DNA of 63,464 nucleotides from contig JAFRRJ010000002.1 in assembly GCA_017428155.1 (NCBI GenBank), forward strand, positions 1 to 63,464, given 5' to 3'. The DNA is from Clostridiales bacterium (lineage in GTDB: Bacteria > Bacillota > Clostridia > Saccharofermentanales > Saccharofermentanaceae). The position numbers were made by a program, and so were the translations under genes. The notes under the pieces were generated by a model. The model was given only the letters and a program-made list of their open reading frames with translations. It searched no databases and had not been told where the DNA came from. Shown piece after piece: positions 35,399 through 42,633 of this stretch (within the stretch, counting starts at the first letter, position 1; every line of letters begins with the position of its first letter).

Positions 35399-35404
35399 CC
35401 TTAC

Positions 35405-36454
35405 ATGAAGATCAATAAGCAGACAATTAAAGTAGGTGCCGTTCTTGTCGGTATAGCAGCCGTTATCGGCGGCAGCATTATCGTGTCATCAATACTTGAG
35501 AAGAAGTATTCAACTGTCCCGAGCGGGGCTGGTGAGGCTTTGAGCAGGGCTGAGATCGATGCTGCAAATAATAACCGCAACGATGTTCTTAACAATTCAA
35601 ACGCGGCTAGAACTATCGAATACAACGGCAGTACGTATGCTTATAATGAGAATCTTGAGGTTCTGTTATTCATCGGTGTAGATGACAGGGAAGTAATAGA
35701 TTACGGAACTGACGGTCGTAATCATGCTCAGGCTGATCTTCTCTTGCTTGCAATCTTCAATAAAGATAAACAATCATACACATTGCTTCAGATCAACCGC
35801 GATACCATGGCTGACATGATGTGTTACGATTACCATGGTACCTATACGGGAATTATCAATGAGCAGATAGCCCTGGCTCATACATACCGGTCAGGTAAGG
35901 AAGATTCCTGTGAAGATACCGTATTTGCTGTATCAAGATACCTGTATGATATTGATATCTCCAATTATTTCTGTCTTACAATGGACGCAATCCCGGTTAT
36001 CAATGATTCTGTAGGCGGCGTTACCGTCACTATAGAAGATGATTTCTCGGAGATTGATCCTACTCTCGTCAAAGGAGAAACTGTAAAGCTTAAAGGTGAA
36101 CATGCGGAGAACTATGTCAGAGGCAGGCGAAAGGTAACTAACGATCCTACAAATATCAACCGTATGGGAAGACAGCGCACTTATATGTCTGCAATCCTTC
36201 CTATGCTTGGAGATAAGACTGCAAAAGACGATAACTTTGCTCTCAGATTGTTCGATAAACTCTCACCTTATATGGTTACTGACTGCACGGTAGATCAGTT
36301 AACCAGCTATATCAGCCAATTCTCCGGCTATGAGCTTGAGGGCATAATAACACCTGAAGGTAAGTCCGTTGAAGGTGAGAGGTTCATGGAATTCTATGCT
36401 GATGAGTCAGCGCTTAAGAAGATAATTATCGATCTGTTCTACGTCAAGCAGTAA
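35405..36454 (+). CDS. LytR-CpsA-Psr (LCP) family glycopolymer ligase
   Basis: LCP proteins transfer finished glycopolymers from undecaprenyl-PP to peptidoglycan. The 349-residue protein has a short cytoplasmic N terminus, one membrane segment (about residues 10-31) and an extracellular LCP domain. Seen are LLFIGVDDRE, a QADLLLLAIFN strand, LQINRDTMADM with the conserved Arg/Asp, GGVTVTIEDD, and RGRRKVTNDPTNINRMGRQR, the pyrophosphate-binding arginine cluster. Between the two glycan clusters it could serve both. No ribosome site is visible before ATG. Confidence 0.92.
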   Translation: MKINKQTIKVGAVLVGIAAVIGGSIIVSSILEKKYSTVPSGAGEALSRAEIDAANNNRNDVLNNSNAARTIEYNGSTYAYNENLEVLLFIGVDDREVIDYGTDGRNHAQADLLLLAIFNKDKQSYTLLQINRDTMADMMCYDYHGTYTGIINEQIALAHTYRSGKEDSCEDTVFAVSRYLYDIDISNYFCLTMDAIPVINDSVGGVTVTIEDDFSEIDPTLVKGETVKLKGEHAENYVRGRRKVTNDPTNINRMGRQRTYMSAILPMLGDKTAKDDNFALRLFDKLSPYMVTDCTVDQLTSYISQFSGYELEGIITPEGKSVEGERFMEFYADESALKKIIIDLFYVKQ

Positions 36455-36504
36455 GACGAAAGAATTACATAAGACCTAAATCAAAGAAGAATAACGTAAA
36501 AGAA

Positions 36505-36530
36505 ATAGGGTATCCGTCAGGATACCCTAT
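36505..36530. terminator. Hairpin terminator between convergent LCP and anchored-protein genes
   Basis: A perfect 11-bp stem ATAGGGTATCC/GGATACCCTAT with loop GTCA. The U-tract is short, but the position 50 bases after the LCP stop and 30 bases after the end of the convergent 36561 gene fits a shared terminator. Confidence 0.75.
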
Positions 36531-36560
36531 AAGATTTGAAATAACTTTTTGGCCAAAAAA

Positions 36561-37136
36561 TTACATCACTTCTTTTGCAGTCTGCTGCTTTTTTGCTGTG
36601 CTGAAGAAGAAAACAGCGCCAGCTGCGAGTGCTACTGCAGAAACAATGTAGACCAATCCGTCATAACCGGTCTGTGCAGAAGTTTTGCCTGTACTACCAC
36701 TAGTATTTGTAGCAGTTTTCTTAACTAAGAAAGCTACAGGGCAAAGGTGAGAGAAAGTAACTACATTACCAGAGAATGCAGCATCATCCCAGCCTGCACC
36801 GTTCCAGACTAATACTCTCTCGATCTTATCAGATCCGTCGAATGTAAATGCAACCTTAAGTCCATCAGGGAACTGAGTAACTTCTTCGCCTGTTGACTTT
36901 AAGTAAGCTCTTACATCGCAAACTTCAGTATTAGTATCATCTGTCTCGAAAGCTGAGAGTTTATCCTGCTGCTCACTAGTAAGGGTTGTATCAAATACTT
37001 CAACGATGATGGAATCATCCTGTGAATCACCCTTGATCTTTGAGCTAACTGAAGGGCTCTCCATATCAGCTAAAGAGGTAATACCTAAACCCATGACAAC
37101 CGCAATAGCAGCGACCATAGCTATAAGCTTTTTCAC
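36561..37136 (-). CDS. Small secreted protein with C-terminal sortase-type anchor
   Basis: A 191-residue protein with a signal peptide (KKLIAMVAAIAVVMGLGI, cleavage likely after SLA), an acidic soluble domain of about 115 residues (FSHLCPVAFLVKK near its end), a Ser/Thr/Gly linker, then SAQTGYD, a hydrophobic segment and a short basic tail. This is a cell-wall sorting layout with AQTG in place of LPxTG. GTG 37136, eight bases after GGAGG, is the best start; the in-frame ATG 21 bases upstream lies before that site and the nearer ATG only two bases after it. A sortase gene lies just upstream in the same direction. Function of the soluble domain unknown. Confidence 0.75.
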   Translation of the reverse strand: MKKLIAMVAAIAVVMGLGITSLADMESPSVSSKIKGDSQDDSIIVEVFDTTLTSEQQDKLSAFETDDTNTEVCDVRAYLKSTGEEVTQFPDGLKVAFTFDGSDKIERVLVWNGAGWDDAAFSGNVVTFSHLCPVAFLVKKTATNTSGSTGKTSAQTGYDGLVYIVSAVALAAGAVFFFSTAKKQQTAKEVM

Positions 37137-37265
37137 TAACATTTCCTCCTTTCTCAAGAATAATTATGATTTTAATATAACTTAAGAAAAAATACAAATT
37201 TTTTAAACTCTGTCATCACTTTGTAAACAAAAAACAGTTTATAAAAGTAATAAATTGCACAAAAC

Positions 37266-38099
37266 CTACAGATTTGACGAGTCATAAACGAGTTTTCCGA
37301 ACACTACAAACCTGTTATAGCGGTTACCGATAAGGCATGTGGAAAGGGCAATAACCTTATCTCCGGTCTCTGGAGCATACTCTTCACGGAATCTTGCCTC
37401 CATGCTTCTTGTTGACATGATATCTTCGAAGAAATCCGTAAATACTTCCTCATCTGAGAAATCGTTGTAATGGAGCATGTGAGCACTTTTATATGGAACA
37501 GCTGCAAAAACTGCATATCTAAGCTCTCTGTCAGGCATATAAATGTGGATTACCGGATCTGCATTCCAGAATTCATCGTCCGTGAAGTAATTCTGCAGAT
37601 TGCCGAACATAGCACCAGACATCATGTGATGACCGTAGAGAACCGTTACAGGGTCATTAAAATCCTTAGAGTTATATACATGCTCACTGAAGATCGAGCC
37701 TGCAGACGAATAGTCACAGTCACTGTTGTGAGTCAGATAATAACTGTCATCGTTGGGAGCCTGAACTACTGGATAGTCGATATTCGTGTTAGCAATCTGT
37801 ATCCAGGCATAAATATCAGAGTTGTAGCCCTGAAGCTTCTCAAAATCAACAGGACATACATAAACATCTTTTGTTTCAGAAGTTCCTACGGAAGAATATG
37901 TAGGTATTACAGCAAGGCTCTCGTCCGGTGCCGTATATTCAGTCTCTTCTTCTGTAGAAGTACTGTCAGTAGATGTTGACATTGTAGCAGTAAGGCTTGC
38001 TTTAGGCTGATAAAGTATCGTCGCAAGTTTAATTATGCAGAATACGGCGCCTAAAGATAATGCCGTACCGATAATGATGTAAACTGTCTTTTTATTCAT
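37266..38099 (-). CDS. Class B sortase
   Basis: The 277-residue membrane-anchored transpeptidase has an N-terminal membrane segment (about 6-28), a Ser/Thr/Glu-rich linker, then the sortase domain: YAWIQIANTNIDYPVVQ, YGHHMMSG with the active-site His near 157, ALSTC with Cys255, and NRYNRFVVFG with the catalytic Arg. The TLXTC-type site and the IDYPVVQ segment fit class B. The next gene encodes a protein with an AQTG sorting-like signal and is probably its substrate. The gene follows cpsB by 12 bases in the same operon. Confidence 0.92.
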   Translation of the reverse strand: MNKKTVYIIIGTALSLGAVFCIIKLATILYQPKASLTATMSTSTDSTSTEEETEYTAPDESLAVIPTYSSVGTSETKDVYVCPVDFEKLQGYNSDIYAWIQIANTNIDYPVVQAPNDDSYYLTHNSDCDYSSAGSIFSEHVYNSKDFNDPVTVLYGHHMMSGAMFGNLQNYFTDDEFWNADPVIHIYMPDRELRYAVFAAVPYKSAHMLHYNDFSDEEVFTDFFEDIMSTRSMEARFREEYAPETGDKVIALSTCLIGNRYNRFVVFGKLVYDSSNL

Positions 38100-38111
38100 T
38101 TATCTATCCTC

Positions 38112-38837
38112 TTAAAAGTAATCCGAACTGAATTGCTCGATTATATCATACTGACGGTTAGCAAGATCCTGAACAAAATCATTGCCAAGCGTCTTAGTTA
38201 TCAAGCCGAGTGCAGGACCTATATTTACAGGACGGCGGCTCATATTATGAGCATCGGATCCCAAAAACGTAATAATACCTTTCTTTAGCATCTTCATTGC
38301 TTTACGAGTATAACCCTGTTCAAGGAAGAATTCCGCGTTACTTTGAAAGAAAATATCCAGATTAAGAAAAGCCTTGACTAGATGATGAGGCTGATCTAGA
38401 TAACGCTCAATATGTGCAGCAACAGGCATAATACCTGTAGTAGATGCAATCATGCCTACTTCATCAACCATCCTGGCTGTCCATGTATGGAAAGGCATCT
38501 CGAGAAGAAGAAGATCGGTTCCTTCGAGACACAGCTCATGAAGACCTTCAAAGCGGCTAATCCCGTCAAAGAACCTTACTTCGGCACCAAGTCTGATCGA
38601 AGGTAAGGATGTCTGAAGTTCGGGTGACATAAATATAGCTGCTTTTAATGACTCAAATGAATTGTTGCGCCGGTATAGGAACCTTTCGGGTGAGTTATGG
38701 TCAGCGTAGAAGTGGGGAGTAGCAACAATCTCTTCAATTCCCTGTGATCGCCATGCTTCCAGCATAGCTAAAGACACGGCTATACTGTCTGAACCGTCAT
38801 CTATACCTGGAAGGAAATGAGAATGGAAGTCTATCAT
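38112..38837 (-). CDS. cpsB: CpsB/YwqE-type PHP-domain protein-tyrosine phosphatase
   Basis: It dephosphorylates the bacterial tyrosine kinase encoded next to it and so tunes capsule chain assembly. The 241-residue PHP enzyme has DFHSHFLPGIDDGS at the N terminus, ATPHFYADHN, an EMPFH segment and FLGSDAHN near the C terminus, giving the metal ligands. It lies five bases after cpsD and is transcribed with it. Confidence 0.94.
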   Translation of the reverse strand: MIDFHSHFLPGIDDGSDSIAVSLAMLEAWRSQGIEEIVATPHFYADHNSPERFLYRRNNSFESLKAAIFMSPELQTSLPSIRLGAEVRFFDGISRFEGLHELCLEGTDLLLLEMPFHTWTARMVDEVGMIASTTGIMPVAAHIERYLDQPHHLVKAFLNLDIFFQSNAEFFLEQGYTRKAMKMLKKGIITFLGSDAHNMSRRPVNIGPALGLITKTLGNDFVQDLANRQYDIIEQFSSDYF

Positions 38838-38842
38838 AAGAT

Positions 38843-39607
38843 TTAAGTTTTATTATAATAATCCTTATTCTTATAATAGCCTTTTTTATAGTATTTTCCG
38901 CCGCCGGATTCTGCTCCGTTATAGACAAAGCCTAATACGCGGGCATCGACGAGCTTTAACTGTCTCATTGTCTCAGCTAATGCACCACGGTCTGTGTGAT
39001 TATTCCTTACGACAATAATCGTACCATCTGTTCTATTAGACGTGATCAAGGCGTCCGTAACTACAGTTACAGGCGGCTGATCGATGAAGATATAGTCATA
39101 ATTCTTCTTTAAGATCGCCAAAAGCGAGTCTAATCTGGCAGAGCCTAAAAGCTCCGAAGGGTTAGGCGGGATGGTTCCTGCTACGATTACATCAACTGTA
39201 ACGGGTTTGGTGCCTTCTTTACCGGTTGTGAACTTCTGGATCGCATCATTGATTGAATTAAGACCAACAAGAAGATTTGAAAGTCCGGGTCCCTGCTTGA
39301 GCTTAAGACGGTTAGCCAGAGTAGGAAGACGCATGTCACCTTCGATAAGAAGAACACTCTTGCGTGATTCTGCAAATGTATAAGCAAGGTTAAGCAGTGT
39401 CATACTCTTACCTTCGCCGGGTACGGAAGAAGTAACGCCAATGACTTTGCCTTCTCCTGACGTATCATCAGAGAAAGAGAACATAATATTTGTTCTTAAG
39501 AGTTTATATGACTCAGCAGCCGCAAAACTAAGGCGCGGACCAATCATGAAACGGCGTTCATTCCTTAAATTTTCTTCTGTTTTTAAGTTTTTTCTATTAT
39601 TAGCCAT
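38843..39607 (-). CDS. cpsD: CpsD/CapB family tyrosine-protein kinase
   Basis: A 254-residue cytosolic BY-kinase. It has ESYKLLRTN, the Walker A loop SSVPGEGKS, Walker A' LLIEGDMRLP, Walker B FIDQPP, and a C-terminal autophosphorylation cluster with seven tyrosines (GGGKYYKKGYYKNKDYY). ATG 39607 overlaps the cpsC stop by eight bases and follows GGTGAT; in-frame starts further upstream lie deep in cpsC. It works with the CpsC membrane adaptor and the CpsB phosphatase. Confidence 0.94.
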   Translation of the reverse strand: MANNRKNLKTEENLRNERRFMIGPRLSFAAAESYKLLRTNIMFSFSDDTSGEGKVIGVTSSVPGEGKSMTLLNLAYTFAESRKSVLLIEGDMRLPTLANRLKLKQGPGLSNLLVGLNSINDAIQKFTTGKEGTKPVTVDVIVAGTIPPNPSELLGSARLDSLLAILKKNYDYIFIDQPPVTVVTDALITSNRTDGTIIVVRNNHTDRGALAETMRQLKLVDARVLGFVYNGAESGGGKYYKKGYYKNKDYYNKT

Positions 39608-40463
39608 TCTTATCACCATCCGATCCGGACTTAGCATCAATTACAAAGGGTGTTTTTGGTTCACTTACAGATAATGCACTGTCTGCGTAGGTCTTTCTTA
39701 CTTTATCCCCACTTCTATTTACAGCAGTGCTGTAATAGCCATACCCATTTTGCCTTGAATTGATCAAATCAGGAACAACAGTAAGAAGCGGAATGTCAGG
39801 ATATGTAGTTGTAAGATAATCTTCAGAATGGATAATATCATCTCTTAAATAGCCGATAAAAATAATAGCAGCTGCTAATACAAATCCTATTAAAGCACCA
39901 ATCACGGTGTTTTTAGTGTAACTAGGAGATGATCTGTGTGATGCTATAACTGCATAATCTACTACTTTTACATCGCTTCCATTAACTATTGATGAGATTT
40001 TCTCAGGAAGAATGTTTGCAATTGTATTAGCCAGCATTTCGGCTTCTTGTGGATCAGTTGATGTAACGGTAATACTAAATACTTGTGTGTCATTTACTGC
40101 TTTTGCATCTACCATGCTTACTAATTTATCGTATGAATAATTGACACCGGATACTCTGATAACTTCATTTATTACAGATCTGGATTTTAAAATTACGGTA
40201 TAAGTTGAGACGAGCGACTTAGCTGCGTTGATCTCTGTACTTGAAATTGAGAAACTGGTGTTACCAACAGAAATATCAGAGTTGTTAACATACATTAATG
40301 CTCTTGATTTATATAATGGTTTTATAAAGAAAAAAGAATAGCCAAAAGCAACTACTCCACCAATTATCGTCAGAATAATCACTAGCCATATTTTCTTTAT
40401 GAAAAGACCGAGTAGTTCAAACAAATCAATGACAGTCTCGCCATTATTGTCGTTCATTGACAA
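39600..40463 (-). CDS. cpsC: CpsC/Wzz-type chain-length determinant and kinase activator
   Basis: This 287-residue membrane protein has two membrane segments (about 24-47 and 180-202) around an extracytoplasmic region, typical of Wzz/CpsC. It starts with IDLFELLGLFIKKIWLVI, and ALMYVNNS and a central helical part follow. The C-terminal tail of about 75 residues faces the cytosol and should contact the CpsD kinase. AAGGAGAAT precedes the ATG. It is the first gene of the minus-strand operon. Confidence 0.93.
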   Translation of the reverse strand: MSMNDNNGETVIDLFELLGLFIKKIWLVIILTIIGGVVAFGYSFFFIKPLYKSRALMYVNNSDISVGNTSFSISSTEINAAKSLVSTYTVILKSRSVINEVIRVSGVNYSYDKLVSMVDAKAVNDTQVFSITVTSTDPQEAEMLANTIANILPEKISSIVNGSDVKVVDYAVIASHRSSPSYTKNTVIGALIGFVLAAAIIFIGYLRDDIIHSEDYLTTTYPDIPLLTVVPDLINSRQNGYGYYSTAVNRSGDKVRKTYADSALSVSEPKTPFVIDAKSGSDGDKNG

Positions 40464-40518
40464 TTCTCCTTTATATTTTGATAATATATTTTAAAATAAA
40501 ATTAAATTTACAAAAACG

Positions 40519-40547
40519 ATAATACAAAACATGTTAAGATTTGTCTA
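40519..40547 (-). promoter_or_regulatory. Promoter of the cpsCDB-sortase operon
   Basis: On the minus strand TAGACA (40547-40542), 17 bases, TATTAT (40524-40519): five of six consensus matches in each box. The spacer contains the palindrome AACATGTT (40528-40535), a possible operator. The gene starts 56 bases downstream. Confidence 0.7.
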
Positions 40548-40657
40548 TTATTATTTTCTACATTGATAAACAATTTTTGTTTATAGCGCCTAAAAGTTTA
40601 TTTATAATTTTGTAGAATATGCTTTGTAGAAATTTATAAATATAATATAATTAATGT

Positions 40658-42613
40658 TTGAGAAATGTTGTGAGGGTGCTTAAGCAATTTATTTCTATGG
40701 ATAATGAATCAAATTCAAATTGTAACAAAAAGAGGCTATTATCGGGATTCTCAAATAAGCGGTGGATTCGCAATGCTTTGATAGTTATGCTTGGAGACTT
40801 AGTTTCCACGTATTTCTGTTTCTTCATGGCGTTACTGCTGAGATTTGATTTTTCGTTTAGAAGTATTCCAAAACATTATTTTATATGGTATTTATATTTA
40901 TTACCTTTATGGTGTGTATTTGTAGTTGCTATTTTCTTTGTTGCCCGCCTGTATCACAGTATTTGGAGTTTTGTTGGCATTGATGAGGCATTACAAGTAT
41001 TAAGGGCTTATTGTCTTATTGGACCTTTATTTTTGGCTTCGTCTTTGATTCTTAAACTTAGAATGCCTTTATCTTTCTATATAGCCGGCACTGTTGCATG
41101 TATTATTTGTCATATAGGTATACGTTTTTCATATAGATTATTACGAAAACTGAGTGGTGCTATTAGTTCTTCGGTTAATAAAAACGCTATTATCGAGCGA
41201 GTAATGATAATTGGTGCCGGTGATGCCGGCTCAGTACTAATTAAGGAATTGAAGCAGTCGGCTCTAACTAATATGATCCCAGTTTGTATTATTGATGATA
41301 ATGTAAACAAGCATGGAAGAGCACTTTATGGCGTCCCGGTTGTTGGCGGAAGAGAGGATATTATTTCTAAAGCAGCTGAATTTGATATCGGAACAATTAT
41401 TTTTGCAATTCCTACCGCTTCGGGTTCAGATCGTAAGGAAATTCTAAATATTGCTAAAGAATCCGGATGTAAATTGAGGACGATTCCGGGCGTTTATCAG
41501 TTAGCAAATGGTGATGTCAGTATTTCCAGAGTTCGTGATGTTGAATTAACCGACCTTTTGGGCAGAGATCCTATAACTGTTGATAATGAAGCAGTATTTA
41601 ACATGATTGCAGGTAAAACCATCCTTGTAACAGGCGGCGGTGGATCGATCGGTTCAGAGCTTTGCAGGCAGATTGCATCACATAATCCTAAACAGCTTAT
41701 TATATTTGATATATATGAGAACAATGCTTATGAGATTCAGCAGGATCTTATAAGAAAATATAGAGATAAAGATCTTAATCTTGTTACATTAATCGGTTCG
41801 GTTCGTAATACACACAGGATTTCTTCTGTTATGAAACAATATAAGCCGGATATTGTATTCCATGCAGCAGCGCATAAACATGTACCTCTTATGGAAGATA
41901 GCCCAAATGAGGCTATTAAGAATAATGTTATGGGTACCTATAAGACCGCTAAAGCAGCTGCAGAGTCCGGTGTTAAGAAGTTTGTGCTTATTTCAACGGA
42001 TAAGGCTGTTAATCCTACCAATATAATGGGTGCTACTAAACGGATCTGTGAGATGATCATTCAGATGATGGATCGAGAGACTCCCGGAACTTCTTTTGTA
42101 GCTGTCAGATTTGGTAACGTTTTGGGTTCAAACGGTTCTGTTATTCCGCTTTTTAAGAAACAGATTGCTGAAGGTGGTCCGGTAACAGTTACACATAAGG
42201 ATATCAACAGATTCTTTATGACAATTCCCGAGGCAGTTTCGCTTGTGCTTCAGGCGTCTTTTTATGCTAAAGGCGGCGAGATTTTTGTCCTTGATATGGG
42301 AGATCCGGTTAAGATCGATGATATGGCTAGAAACCTTATAAAGCTTTCTGGATTAAGACCTGATGTTGATATTAAGATTGAATATACCGGGCTTCGTCCG
42401 GGTGAGAAGCTCTATGAAGAGAAGCTTATGGCTGAAGAGGGGATGCAGACAACAGCTAATAAATTGATATTTATTGGCAAACCAATTGAGATGGATGATG
42501 AGTGGTTTAAGACTAAACTGATTGAACTTGATAAAGATAGTCAGGAAGACGATGAGAACATAAAGAAATATGTTCAGGAGATCGTTCCAACTTATAAAAT
42601 TGGTACATATTAA
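40658..42613 (+). CDS. Membrane-bound NDP-sugar 4,6-dehydratase (CapD/PglF type, UDP-GlcNAc 4,6-dehydratase)
   Basis: It would make UDP-4-keto-6-deoxy-GlcNAc, the precursor of 4-amino sugars. Up to 651 residues: four N-terminal membrane segments (about 40-150), a CoA-binding-like Rossmann domain (IGAGDAGSVL near 187), then the SDR dehydratase with VTGGGGSIGSELCRQI, HAAAHKHVPLME, STDKAVNPTNIMGATKR (Met replacing the usual Tyr, as in PglF/WbpM) and GLRPGEKLYEE. The start is uncertain among TTG 40658, GTG 40670 or 40676, and ATG 40697; none has a good ribosome site. It opens glycan cluster 2. Confidence 0.9.
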   Translation: MRNVVRVLKQFISMDNESNSNCNKKRLLSGFSNKRWIRNALIVMLGDLVSTYFCFFMALLLRFDFSFRSIPKHYFIWYLYLLPLWCVFVVAIFFVARLYHSIWSFVGIDEALQVLRAYCLIGPLFLASSLILKLRMPLSFYIAGTVACIICHIGIRFSYRLLRKLSGAISSSVNKNAIIERVMIIGAGDAGSVLIKELKQSALTNMIPVCIIDDNVNKHGRALYGVPVVGGREDIISKAAEFDIGTIIFAIPTASGSDRKEILNIAKESGCKLRTIPGVYQLANGDVSISRVRDVELTDLLGRDPITVDNEAVFNMIAGKTILVTGGGGSIGSELCRQIASHNPKQLIIFDIYENNAYEIQQDLIRKYRDKDLNLVTLIGSVRNTHRISSVMKQYKPDIVFHAAAHKHVPLMEDSPNEAIKNNVMGTYKTAKAAAESGVKKFVLISTDKAVNPTNIMGATKRICEMIIQMMDRETPGTSFVAVRFGNVLGSNGSVIPLFKKQIAEGGPVTVTHKDINRFFMTIPEAVSLVLQASFYAKGGEIFVLDMGDPVKIDDMARNLIKLSGLRPDVDIKIEYTGLRPGEKLYEEKLMAEEGMQTTANKLIFIGKPIEMDDEWFKTKLIELDKDSQEDDENIKKYVQEIVPTYKIGTY

Positions 42614-42633
42614 ATGGGGATCAGGTAACAAAC

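Larger units (their letters stand above)
35085..35404 (+). other. Intergenic region with an open-frame fragment
   Basis: It contains the unstarted frame 35198-35371 (listed separately) and, at its end, an extended -10 box directly abutting the next ATG. Otherwise I see nothing functional. Confidence 0.5.
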
